From JAAXXJ01 sp964412455 (GTDB taxonomy: Bacteria; Nitrospirota; UBA9217): a stretch of 64,000 bases of DNA. Under the pieces are notes generated by a model. The model was not told where the DNA came from. It saw nothing but the letters and a program-made list of their open reading frames with translations, and searched no databases. The DNA lies in contig CAYPOT010000005.1 of NCBI GenBank assembly GCA_964412455.1, positions 36,203 to 100,202 on the forward strand, given 5' to 3'. Of the stretch, positions 26,444 to 34,123 are shown in pieces. The position numbers and the translations under genes were made by a program. Each line of letters starts with the position of its first letter. Positions within the stretch are counted from its first letter, which is position 1.

Positions 26444-27415
26444 ATGAAAGCTGCAATTCGGTTGATGGTTGTACTGATGATCGTGATGGGTATGCTGGCG
26501 ATGACCGGATGTGCGCCCAAGATCTCGGGCGCGGTGAAGGACGACACGACGGTCACGGGGACGTCGAAGGAACTGGCCAAGACGTCGTTCGACGTCGATG
26601 AGTACCAGGGGCCGAAGCTCCGGGTCGGCGTGGTCAACTTCCAGAACAAGACCCCTTCGAAGGTGCTGGGGATCGGTGAGGCGGCGGCCGACATCCTGGG
26701 CACAATTTTGCAGAAGACGGGCCGGTTCATCGTGATCCCTCAGCAGGACATCGAGTCCATCATGCAGCAGCAGCACATGGGCGCCACGGGCGCCATCAAT
26801 CCCGACACAGCGGCGAAGATGGGCGAGATCATGGGCCTGAACGCCATCGTGACGGGAGCAGTGACGGCCTATTCCGAGGCTGAGGAAGGCCAGGACATGC
26901 TGGTATACAAGACGAAGAAGCAGATCGCCCGGGTGACGGTGGACTACCGCGTCGTCGACACGACCACGGGTGTGCAGCTCATGGCCGATTCCGGAGCGGG
27001 CATCTACGAAAAGGGCGTGGGCCGCGTGCTCGGCATGGGCGGCAAATCGTCCTATGATTCCGACCTCCGCGACGGCGCGCTTCGCGACGCGCTGACGAAG
27101 GCCATGGTCAACATGACGAAGCAGCTTGGCAAGCGCAAGTGGACCGGCAGGATCGCGCAGGTCGAGGGCCGGGACCTCTACATCAACGCCGGCGAGAAGT
27201 CCGGTCTGAAGGTAGGGACCAAGCTCGATATCTACCGCGCGGGCAAGGCCATCATCGACCCGGTGACCAGAATGAAGCTCGGCTCGACGGAGACCAAGAT
27301 CGGCCAGGCGCTGGTGACCAAGAACGACCTGGGCGATCAGGCCGACCTCTCGATTGCGAGTCCCTCGTCGGGCGCCGGCTTCAATGCCGGCGACGTCGTG
27401 AAGATGGCGAACTAG
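26444..27415 (+). CDS. CsgG-family lipoprotein
   Basis: The 323-residue protein starts with a lipoprotein signal (AMTGCAPK) and has the CsgG fold signature: RVGVVNFQNKT, FIVIPQQDIESIM, TGAINPDTAAKMGEIMGLNAIVTGAV. A C-terminal region (from about 235, WTGRIAQVEGRDLYINAG) resembles the small beta domain seen in FlgT-like proteins. CsgG proteins form outer-membrane secretion pores, but many homologues do not. ATG 26444 follows TAAGGAGG. It is the last gene before the terminator at 27439. Confidence 0.85.
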   Translation: MKAAIRLMVVLMIVMGMLAMTGCAPKISGAVKDDTTVTGTSKELAKTSFDVDEYQGPKLRVGVVNFQNKTPSKVLGIGEAAADILGTILQKTGRFIVIPQQDIESIMQQQHMGATGAINPDTAAKMGEIMGLNAIVTGAVTAYSEAEEGQDMLVYKTKKQIARVTVDYRVVDTTTGVQLMADSGAGIYEKGVGRVLGMGGKSSYDSDLRDGALRDALTKAMVNMTKQLGKRKWTGRIAQVEGRDLYINAGEKSGLKVGTKLDIYRAGKAIIDPVTRMKLGSTETKIGQALVTKNDLGDQADLSIASPSSGAGFNAGDVVKMAN

Positions 27416-27438
27416 AACTGACCGTGCATGCAAACCAG

Positions 27439-27471
27439 GCCCCTTTGGGTATTGCCCAAAGGGGCTTTTTT
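27439..27471 (+). terminator. Rho-independent terminator
   Basis: GCCCCTTTGGG and CCCAAAGGGGC form an 11-bp stem around TATTG, followed by six T residues. It ends the two-gene lipoprotein operon. Confidence 0.95.
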
Positions 27472-27488
27472 ATCTAGGCATCTCACAG

Positions 27489-27566
27489 CGTCATTCCCGC
27501 GGTGATATTAAGCGGGAATCCAGAGCACAACCACTGGAACCCCGATAGGAGCACGCGGGGATGACG
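27489..27566. repeat. CGTCATTCCCGC..GGGGATGACG intergenic repeat
   Basis: CGTCATTCCCGC (27489-27500) and GGGGATGACG (27557-27566) are inverted arms around a smaller hairpin. A second copy is at 52912-52985. This type is common between genes in many environmental bacteria. Confidence 0.75.
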
Positions 27567-27616
27567 GTCGGTGATAACAGTGGTATCAGTGCTCATCCGT
27601 GTCCGGGATCGTTCCA

Positions 27617-28489
27617 ATGGTTATGAGAGTTTATTTTCGCTTCATATTGTTTCTCCTCCTGCTCACGATCACGGGCTGCAGCGGGCTTTTCTTCTATCCC
27701 TCGCGTGACATGCAGGAGAGCCCCGCAGTGAAGCTGTTCAGCCACCGAGACGTGGTGTTCCAGGCTTCGGACGGCATGGTGCTCCACGGCTGGTACTTCC
27801 CGGCGGAGAACGCGGCCGGCAGCATCCTGGTCCTGCACGGCAACGCCCAGAACCTGAGCACCCATGTGAACAGCGTCCTGTGGCTCGTGAAGGAAGGCTA
27901 CAATCTTTTTATCATCGATTACCGCGGATACGGGTGGTCCGGCGGGGAGCCGACGCTCAAAGGCGTTCACCGCGATGCCGACGCCGCGCTCGAGAAGCTG
28001 TTCAGCATGCCGGAAACGGACCCGGACCGCATCGTTGTCCTCGGCCAGAGCCTCGGTGGATCAATTGCCATCTATACCGTAACGCATTCCCCGCATAAGG
28101 ACCGCATCCGGGCTCTGGTCATCGACAGTGTGTTCTCGGGCTATCGCTGCATCGCGCGGGAAAAGCTGAGCAGCTTCTGGCTCACCTGGCCGTTCCAGTA
28201 TCCCTTGTCCTGGACGGTCAACGACAGCTACAGCGCCGAGAAATGGATAGGGCAGGTCACACCTATGCCGGTCCTCATCCTGCACGGGCTCGACGACCCG
28301 ATCGTGCCGGTACATCACGGCAGGATGCTGAACGAGATCGCTGTGCAGCCGAAGGAGCTCTGGCTCACGGCCCGGCCCGGGCACGTCCAATCGTTCGGCG
28401 ACGAAGCTCTAAGAAAGAATTTCGTGGACTATCTTTCCAGCGTGTTGCGGTCGAAGCCAACCGTCGGTCCGCCCGCGAAAGGTTCTTGA
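27617..28489 (+). CDS. Alpha/beta-hydrolase lipoprotein
   Basis: This 290-residue protein has a lipoprotein signal (FLLLLTITGCSG) and an alpha/beta-hydrolase fold: oxyanion segment VLHGNAQN, nucleophile Ser in GQSLGGS, acid residue in LHGLDDPIVP and a final His in ARPGHVQSF. It resembles the YfhR/BEM46 group of serine hydrolases. Substrate unknown; location is probably the periplasm, anchored by lipid. ATGs at 27617 and 27623 are possible, with no clear ribosome site. The upstream GTG 27599 is less likely. Confidence 0.85.
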   Translation: MVMRVYFRFILFLLLLTITGCSGLFFYPSRDMQESPAVKLFSHRDVVFQASDGMVLHGWYFPAENAAGSILVLHGNAQNLSTHVNSVLWLVKEGYNLFIIDYRGYGWSGGEPTLKGVHRDADAALEKLFSMPETDPDRIVVLGQSLGGSIAIYTVTHSPHKDRIRALVIDSVFSGYRCIAREKLSSFWLTWPFQYPLSWTVNDSYSAEKWIGQVTPMPVLILHGLDDPIVPVHHGRMLNEIAVQPKELWLTARPGHVQSFGDEALRKNFVDYLSSVLRSKPTVGPPAKGS

Positions 28490-28492
28490 CCC

Positions 28493-28521
28493 TTGACAAA
28501 GACGGCAAAATACGCTTTAAT
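28493..28521 (+). promoter_or_regulatory. Sigma-70-type promoter for the DUF3015 gene
   Basis: TTGACA (28493-28498), 17-base spacer, TTTAAT (28516-28521), 42 bases before ATG 28564. It directly abuts the hydrolase stop. Confidence 0.75.
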
Positions 28522-28563
28522 CTAATGCACGGTTCCTATTTTTAAATTCTCGAAGGAGGCACT

Positions 28564-29040
28564 ATGAAGAAACTTGCAGTTTTCGCAGTAGTAGTTGCAG
28601 TAACGCTTGTGTTGGCCGGATCCGCGTTCGCTGCGGGCCAGGCTCACACGAACACGGGCTGTGGTCTCGGCACCATGCTGTTCAAGGGCGCCGCTGACAA
28701 CTCGATCCTGCTCCAGACGTTCCAGGCGACGACCAACGGTATCTATGGCAACCAGACCTTCGGCATCACCACCGGCACCTCCGATTGCCAGCAGCCGAAG
28801 AACTTTGCGAGCAACCAGCAGATCAACGAGTTCATGGTCGCCAACATGGACAACCTGGCGAAGGACATTGCCCAGGGCCGCGGCGAGACACTCGATGCCT
28901 TCGCTGAGCTCCTCGGTGTACCTTCGGAGAAGCGTCCCGAGTTCTACAGCCAGCTCCAGTCCGGTTTCGCCAAGATCTTCACGTCCCCGGGCGTGCAGAT
29001 GGCGAGCGTGATGGACAACATCTCGACCGTTTCGAAATAA
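28564..29040 (+). CDS. DUF3015 family periplasmic protein
   Basis: The 158-residue protein has a signal peptide (cleaved near AFA-AGQ) and the DUF3015 pattern NTGCGLGTMLFKG early and GITTGTSDC later, two conserved cysteines that may form a disulfide. Function is unknown. The C-terminal part, LAELLGVPSEKRPEF-like, is helical and contains FAELLGVP. AAGGAGG precedes ATG 28564 and its own promoter lies upstream. DUF3015 genes commonly sit beside DUF4105 genes, as here. Confidence 0.85.
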   Translation: MKKLAVFAVVVAVTLVLAGSAFAAGQAHTNTGCGLGTMLFKGAADNSILLQTFQATTNGIYGNQTFGITTGTSDCQQPKNFASNQQINEFMVANMDNLAKDIAQGRGETLDAFAELLGVPSEKRPEFYSQLQSGFAKIFTSPGVQMASVMDNISTVSK

Positions 29041-29070
29041 TGACGGTGATCGAGCTTCGTTTCGCAGGGG

Positions 29071-29080
29071 NNNNNNNNNN
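29071..29080. other. Assembly gap (10 N)
   Basis: The unknown bases are flanked on both sides by TCGCAGGGG, so the join may hide or duplicate sequence. The true length is unknown. Confidence 0.95.
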
Positions 29081-29087
29081 TCGCAGG

Positions 29088-29124
29088 GGCATGCAGAACG
29101 TTCCGTTCTGCATGCCTTTTTCTT
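29088..29124 (+). terminator. Rho-independent terminator after the DUF3015 gene
   Basis: GGCATGCAGAACG (29088-29100) pairs with CGTTCTGCATGCC (29104-29116) around TTC, followed by TTTTTCTTT. Confidence 0.88.
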
Positions 29125-31002
29125 TGCCTCACGGCCGCGCTTCTGCTGCCGGGAGCCGTCGCCGCCGCCGAGGGCTACCTCGGCGAACTGCAGCAGCTGG
29201 CCCGGGATAAGGGGCTCGCGGCGGACAGGATGTGGGAGGTGCTGCTCCACTACAAGTCTGAGGGCTCCGGTACCATCAGCCTGGTGGATGATCCGTCGTT
29301 CTTCAACGCGCCGAACGGCAGCCGGGACCGGGAGGCCGAGCTCTTTGCCACGCTCGCGTCCTTTTTTACCGGGACGGTGAAGGAAGGCGAGGAGCATCCC
29401 CGGTGCCGGTTCATCGCCCGCTATACCTGGCTCAAGGAGGAGCTGAGCATCGACGAGAGGCGGCTCCCGCACGCACCATGCACGAAGTTCGAGAAGGCCC
29501 TGTCCGTGGTCAATCCGCGCTCCGCGGTGCTGGTCTTCCCCAATACCCTGCTGAACCTGCCCTCATCCATGTTCGGCCACACCCTGCTCCGGATCAACAC
29601 GGCATATCAGAACGACCTTCTGTCCCACGCCGTCAATTACGCGGCGATAACCGGGGACAGTCTCGGCCTCTTCTACGTGTTCAAGGGCATCTTCGGGTTC
29701 TATCACGGCAGATACTCCAACCTGCCGTACTACGAGAAGGTGCAGGAGTACAGCGACCTTGAACACCGGGACATCTGGGAATACCATCTCAACCTGACGC
29801 CTGACGAGGCATACCGCGTCTTCCTGCACATCTGGGAGATGAAGGACTTTTACGCGAACTACTATTTCTTCGACCAGAACTGTTCGTTCAACCTGCTCTT
29901 TCTGATCGAAGCGGGAAGGCCCTCGCTTCGGCTCACCGACGAGTTCTACGGCAAGTCGCGATTCTGGGTGATTCCGGTCGACACGGTGCGCGCCGCGCAG
30001 AAGTTCGGCATCATCGACCGGGTAACCTACCGGCCGTCGCGGGCAACGAAGATCCTGAGCATTGCCGGGGGAATGGACGACGGGCTTGTGCGGATGAGCT
30101 ACGATATCGCCGAGGCGAAGAGGCCTCCCCGGGATGTGCTGTCATCGGGACTGAACGACGACCGGAAGCGGGAGGTCCTGGACCTTTCCACCGAGCTGAC
30201 GCAGTTCCGTTTTTCAAAGCGAAAGCTGGAAAAGGAACTCTACGAGAAGCAGTTCCTCGACATTCTGGCGGTGCGCAGCACCCTGGGCGCTTCCCCGGCC
30301 GGCGACCATGCTGTCGCGATGCCGATACGGCCGGACCAGGGGCACCGGTCGGGTCGCTTCCGATTGGGAGGGGGCTACCGGACCGACACGTGGTTCACCG
30401 AGCTCGAGTGGCGCGCCGCCTATCATGAGCTCGCGGACTTCGACGAGGGCTATGTCCGGGGCGCGCAGATCAACTTCATGGACCTGTCGTTCCGGTACTA
30501 CGTTGAGGATGAAAAGCTCCGGCTGCACCGATGGCGCATCGTGGATATCGTGTCGCTTTTCCCGTGGAACAACATCTTCAAGCCGGTCTCCTGGAAGGTG
30601 CTCTTTGGCGTCGATGAGATGCTGCTCAGGGACGGCAGGGACCACCCGGTGCCTCGCCTGAACGCGGGAGGAGGGCTGACCCTGGGGCCGGGGAACAACG
30701 TGCGTTTCTACCTCTTCGGCGAAGGGGATCTCCTTGCGAGCACTCGGCTGGAGAAGGACTACGCCTTCGGCGTCGGTGGCACCGCCGGGATGATCGCGAA
30801 CATCGCGAAGGACTGGAAGGTGAACCTCTGGACGCAGGCGCTGTTCTACGGCGCCGGGGATGAGCACCGGAGCGCTGTAGCGGGCCTGCAGAACAACTTC
30901 CGCATTGCGACCGACACGAGCATATCGCTCGACGCCGTGCGTGAGCGGTCGTTCAACATCTACAAGACCGATATCGTACTGCGCGGGAACTGGTACTACT
31001 GA
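29119..31002 (+). CDS. DUF4105 (Lnb N-terminal-like) periplasmic protein, 5' end unresolved
   Basis: The frame gives a hydrophobic signal-like stretch (LTAALLLPGAVAAAEG) before the first ATG at 29230, but no start codon exists between the assembly gap and that stretch. The N terminus is therefore probably lost or misjoined at 29071-29080. The mature part has the DUF4105 motifs LPSSMFGHTLLRIN and FFDQNCSFNLL, with a Cys/His pattern like NlpC/P60-type folds. The C-terminal 250 residues look like a beta-rich, possibly outer-membrane, domain. It may act on envelope lipoproteins or peptidoglycan. Confidence 0.8.
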   Translation, partial: FLCLTAALLLPGAVAAAEGYLGELQQLARDKGLAADRMWEVLLHYKSEGSGTISLVDDPSFFNAPNGSRDREAELFATLASFFTGTVKEGEEHPRCRFIARYTWLKEELSIDERRLPHAPCTKFEKALSVVNPRSAVLVFPNTLLNLPSSMFGHTLLRINTAYQNDLLSHAVNYAAITGDSLGLFYVFKGIFGFYHGRYSNLPYYEKVQEYSDLEHRDIWEYHLNLTPDEAYRVFLHIWEMKDFYANYYFFDQNCSFNLLFLIEAGRPSLRLTDEFYGKSRFWVIPVDTVRAAQKFGIIDRVTYRPSRATKILSIAGGMDDGLVRMSYDIAEAKRPPRDVLSSGLNDDRKREVLDLSTELTQFRFSKRKLEKELYEKQFLDILAVRSTLGASPAGDHAVAMPIRPDQGHRSGRFRLGGGYRTDTWFTELEWRAAYHELADFDEGYVRGAQINFMDLSFRYYVEDEKLRLHRWRIVDIVSLFPWNNIFKPVSWKVLFGVDEMLLRDGRDHPVPRLNAGGGLTLGPGNNVRFYLFGEGDLLASTRLEKDYAFGVGGTAGMIANIAKDWKVNLWTQALFYGAGDEHRSAVAGLQNNFRIATDTSISLDAVRERSFNIYKTDIVLRGNWYY

Positions 31003-31049
31003 TTAATAAGGTAGGCTCATTCGAGGAACACGATGACCGGGAACATGAA

Positions 31050-31077
31050 AAAAAGCCGCGTTATGATCGCGGCTTTT
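31050..31077. terminator. Bidirectional rho-independent terminator
   Basis: AAAAGCCGCG and CGCGGCTTTT form a 10-bp stem around TTATGAT, with A-rich and T-rich flanks. It lies after the DUF4105 stop. Confidence 0.85.
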
Positions 31078-31133
31078 GCGGTTTCTATCGTCAGTTGGTA
31101 TAAATCAATTTCTTTTTAAAATGATAGGGATAT

Positions 31134-31249
31134 TTGCCGCAAAAAAGCGCAAGAGACGCAAATAGGAAAGGGATACTTTGTGCTTTTTGCGAATCTTTGC
31201 GGCTGAAAGATATTTAGATGTTTTCGTGCCTTTGTGTCTTCGTGGCAGA
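31134..31249. repeat. Inverted word repeat (CGCAARR family)
   Basis: The left arm (31134-31164) has CGCAAAAAAGCGCAAGAGACGC. The right arm (31177-31203) has TTGTGCTTTTTGCGAATCTTTGCG. A third block (31221-31249, TTTTCGTGCCTTTGTGTC) follows. It fills the space between the DUF4105 gene and the converging CsgG-like gene. Confidence 0.65.
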
Positions 31250-31317
31250 GTTGGTTCCGGCTTGTCCGGGTTAGGAGAGGGGCCGGTTGCCGAGGAAGGC
31301 ATCCGGCGGCCCGGAGA

Positions 31318-32187
31318 TCATTCCCGCCTGAACCAGTTTGGCACGGGGATGATCCCCCGGCGCTCCCCGGAGTCCTGCTGCACGGACTGCTCCGATGAGT
31401 CATCGCCCAGGTTGTCCTTGGTCGAGCTCCTGACCATGTTCCCGTAAATGACGGAGTTCGGCGCGGTCTCCCGCAGGATCATGCCGGACGACGTCTTGTC
31501 CCGCACGTCCCTTACCTCGATGATCCCGATCTCGATCGTCTCGATATCGAGCACCTCGCCGGTCTTCGGGTGCTTGATCACTTTTCCTTCCTTGAAGGCG
31601 ACGAACTTCATTCCCGGTTTCACGCCGATCAGTCTGCCCAGATCAATGGTCACTTTCTTGTCGGTGCGCTGAACGATGTACCCTTCCATGGGGAAGGTGA
31701 GGGCGATCCTCTCGGAGATCTTCAGGACGAGATCGCGAAGCCTCTCAGTGCTGCCGGCCCGGACCTTCTCGGCCGCCACGATCGACGCAGTGTCCACGTT
31801 GATGAGCCTCGCGTTGATCTCCGTGTAGCCTTCGAGGCTGGTGACGGTCCCCGAGACAATGGTCTTGACGCCCAGGATCTTTCCGAGCTGGGCCGCGCTG
31901 TTCGGGTCGATGGCGCCGGTAACTCCGAGTTTCTGCTCCTCCAGCAGCTTCTCGAGCAGCCTGCGCTCGATCACGTCGAACCTGCCGGTCTCCACAAGAC
32001 CGGTGATGAGCCATTCCGCCACGATCTTGCCCATGTCCTTCGAAGAGGCGCTCTGGTCACCCTGCATTTGGAAGTCGAGCACAGCTATTTTGGTCTTCTT
32101 GAAGTTCGCGTGGGCCGGCGACCACGCTCCCGGCAGCAGAAGGAAGACGGTGACGGACAACAGAAGCGCGGTGCGCATGGTTTTCAT
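31318..32187 (-). CDS. CsgG-like periplasmic protein
   Basis: The 289-residue protein has a signal peptide (LLLSVTVFLLLPGAWSPAHA) without a lipobox. A CsgG-type domain follows: KIAVLDFQMQG, RFDVIERRLLEKLLEEQ, GVTGAIDPNSAAQLGKILGVKTIVSGTV. The C-terminal part (from about 165) resembles the beta domain of the CsgG-like protein at 26444. GAGAGG lies upstream of ATG 32187. It is a diverged paralogue of the 26444 gene on the opposite strand. Confidence 0.85.
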   Translation of the reverse strand: MKTMRTALLLSVTVFLLLPGAWSPAHANFKKTKIAVLDFQMQGDQSASSKDMGKIVAEWLITGLVETGRFDVIERRLLEKLLEEQKLGVTGAIDPNSAAQLGKILGVKTIVSGTVTSLEGYTEINARLINVDTASIVAAEKVRAGSTERLRDLVLKISERIALTFPMEGYIVQRTDKKVTIDLGRLIGVKPGMKFVAFKEGKVIKHPKTGEVLDIETIEIGIIEVRDVRDKTSSGMILRETAPNSVIYGNMVRSSTKDNLGDDSSEQSVQQDSGERRGIIPVPNWFRRE

Positions 32188-32394
32188 CGATGGTGACCTC
32201 TCAAACAGGAATGATGGCCATTGTAGCCGCGCACCCGTTGTTTGTCAAGGACGCGGCTGACGCGGACGTTTTTTTCACTGCGGATCGTTCCTGTGGCCAT
32301 GCGCCGGGTGGCGCATCCGCCTGCCGGACAGCAGCAGAACCGTCGCCCGACACGGCAATGGTTCTGCATGGAAAAACGTGAGGGAAAACAACGC

Positions 32395-32423
32395 TTGACA
32401 ATCATCCCCGTTCCTTTTAATAT
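32395..32423 (+). promoter_or_regulatory. Promoter of tRNA-Leu
   Basis: TTGACA (32395-32400), 17-base spacer, TAATAT (32418-32423). It ends 9 bases before the mature tRNA 5' end. Confidence 0.9.
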
Positions 32424-32432
32424 GAGCCCCGT

Positions 32433-32519
32433 GCCGAAGTGGTGGAACTGGTAGACGCGCTGCGTTCAGGGCGCAGTGGGAGCAATCCTGTGGGGGTTCG
32501 AGTCCCCCCTTCGGCACCA
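32433..32519 (+). tRNA. tRNA-Leu (anticodon CAG), CCA encoded
   Basis: GCCGAAG (32433-32439) pairs with CTTCGGC (32509-32515), with discriminator A and encoded CCA. The anticodon loop TTCAGGG gives CAG at 32467-32469. The long variable arm and GGGGGTTCGAGTCCCCC T-arm are typical of tRNA-Leu. Confidence 0.97.
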
Positions 32520-32674
32520 TTTCTTTCATCATCGCATTTACCGCAGCCAGAAGTAAGCGCTTCTCAGCCGAAGACGCAGAGGAAAGCACAGGCGGAACCA
32601 TTCTTCATCCGGAGCCGCTTCACGAAGTTTCCCTGGTCCCTTCGCGCCTTCAAAGAAAAGGCAGGCCCTTCCCC

Positions 32675-33469
32675 ATGAAAAAGCTCATCACCCTATTACT
32701 GCTCGCGCTCCTCGCCGGTTGCGCCAAGGAACCGCCCTTCGACCCGGTCGAGAAGTTCAAGGACGCCGAGGAAAAGATGCAGAAGTTCAAGTACGAGGAC
32801 GCCCGCAAGGCCTACCAGGAGATCCAGGAGAAGGCGCCGGACCGGAGCTACGACGCGGACATCATGCTCAGGATCGCGGACACGTACTACGGCGAGGAGA
32901 AGTACAGCGAGGCCCTGGTGGAATACCAGGCCTTCATCAACTTCCACCCCGTGCACCGCGACGCCTCCTACGCGCAGTACCAGATCGGGATGTGCAGCTA
33001 CCAGGAGCTTACGACCATCGACCGCGACCCCTCGGTCACCCGCGCCGCGCTCAAGGAGTTCCAGGACCTGCTCGTGAAGTACCCGGGAAGCCCTTACGAA
33101 GAGGAGGCGAAGAAATACATCGCCACCTGCAAGGAACGGCTTGCCGAGTACGAGCTGTACGTGGGAAAGTTCTACTACAAAAAGGGGTCCTACCAGGCGG
33201 CAATTGGACGACTGGAGAAGCTTTTGAAGGACTATCCCGCATTTTCCTCGGAAAAAGACGCGCTCTATTATAACGGTCTCTCCTACCAGGAATTGTCCGA
33301 AGCAGAGGCAGGCGACACGGAGACCGGGGAAAAGAGCAGGGAAACGATCAACGCGGAAAAAAAGAGCCGGAAGGCGCAGGCGCTCAAGAACTTTGAGCTC
33401 CTCATCGCCAAGTACCCGGACATGGCCAAAAAGGTAAGTTCTCGCATCGCCAAACTGCGTACCCCATGA
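32675..33469 (+). CDS. bamD: Outer-membrane assembly lipoprotein BamD
   Basis: The 264-residue lipoprotein (lipobox LLAGC) has several tetratricopeptide-like helix pairs, e.g. YEDARKAYQEI, YSEALVEYQAFINFHP and YQAAIGRLEKLLKDYP. This is the BamD/YfiO arrangement. BamD helps insert beta-barrel proteins into the outer membrane. The region around residues 205-235 (EAEAGDTETGEKSRETINAE) is an unusual charged insertion. Its stop overlaps the next gene's ATG by 4 bases. Confidence 0.85.
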   Translation: MKKLITLLLLALLAGCAKEPPFDPVEKFKDAEEKMQKFKYEDARKAYQEIQEKAPDRSYDADIMLRIADTYYGEEKYSEALVEYQAFINFHPVHRDASYAQYQIGMCSYQELTTIDRDPSVTRAALKEFQDLLVKYPGSPYEEEAKKYIATCKERLAEYELYVGKFYYKKGSYQAAIGRLEKLLKDYPAFSSEKDALYYNGLSYQELSEAEAGDTETGEKSRETINAEKKSRKAQALKNFELLIAKYPDMAKKVSSRIAKLRTP

Positions 33470-34104
33470 AGTATTATCCCGCCTTTCTCGATCTGCGCGA
33501 GCGCCCCTGTCTGGTCGTTGGCGGCGGTCCGGTCGCCGAGCGCAAGGCCATCGCCCTGTTTGACGCGGGCGCAGACCTCACGGTGGTGAGCCCCACGCTC
33601 ACCGTTCACCTTCGGGAGCTTGCCGACAAGGGCAAGATCGCCTATCAACCCAAGAACTTCAACGAGCATGACCTCACGGGTATGTTCCTGGCGGTCGCCG
33701 CGACCGATGATGACGCGGTGAATGCCGCTGTTGCTCATGCCTGCCGGAAGAACGGTGTACTCGTCAACGTGGCGACCGCTCCCGATGAAGGAACGTTCAT
33801 CGTTCCGTCGGTGGTGGAGCGGGGCGACCTGCTGATCGCCATTTCGACCTGCGGGGACAGCCCGGCGCTGGCCCGGCGGGTCCGGGAAGAGCTGGAACAA
33901 ACCTACGGGCCGGAATATGGATTATTTCTCGAGAAGATGGCATTGCTGCGGAGGCGCCTCCTGCAGGACGTTCCGGACGAGGATGTGCGGCGGAAGGTCT
34001 TCCAGGCGCTGGTCGATGCGGACATTCTGTATCTTCTGCGGGCGGGACAGGTCCACGAGGCGGACCTTCGGATCGCGGAAGTGGTGAAAGCGGTCGCGGG
34101 TTAG
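33466..34104 (+). CDS. Precorrin-2 dehydrogenase/ferrochelatase domain (siroheme synthase N-terminal)
   Basis: This 212-residue enzyme starts MKYYPAFLDLRERPCLVVGGGPVA, an NAD-binding GGGPVAERKA fold followed by the ATPDEGTFIVPSVVERGDL-type segment and SPALARRVREELE. These are the Met8p/CysG N-terminal motifs. It converts precorrin-2 to sirohydrochlorin and possibly siroheme. The CysG methyltransferase half is absent, as in organisms with separate cobA. ATGA overlap with bamD suggests translational coupling. Confidence 0.9.
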   Translation: MKYYPAFLDLRERPCLVVGGGPVAERKAIALFDAGADLTVVSPTLTVHLRELADKGKIAYQPKNFNEHDLTGMFLAVAATDDDAVNAAVAHACRKNGVLVNVATAPDEGTFIVPSVVERGDLLIAISTCGDSPALARRVREELEQTYGPEYGLFLEKMALLRRRLLQDVPDEDVRRKVFQALVDADILYLLRAGQVHEADLRIAEVVKAVAG

Positions 34105-34123
34105 TAAGCGACAGGGCGATGGC

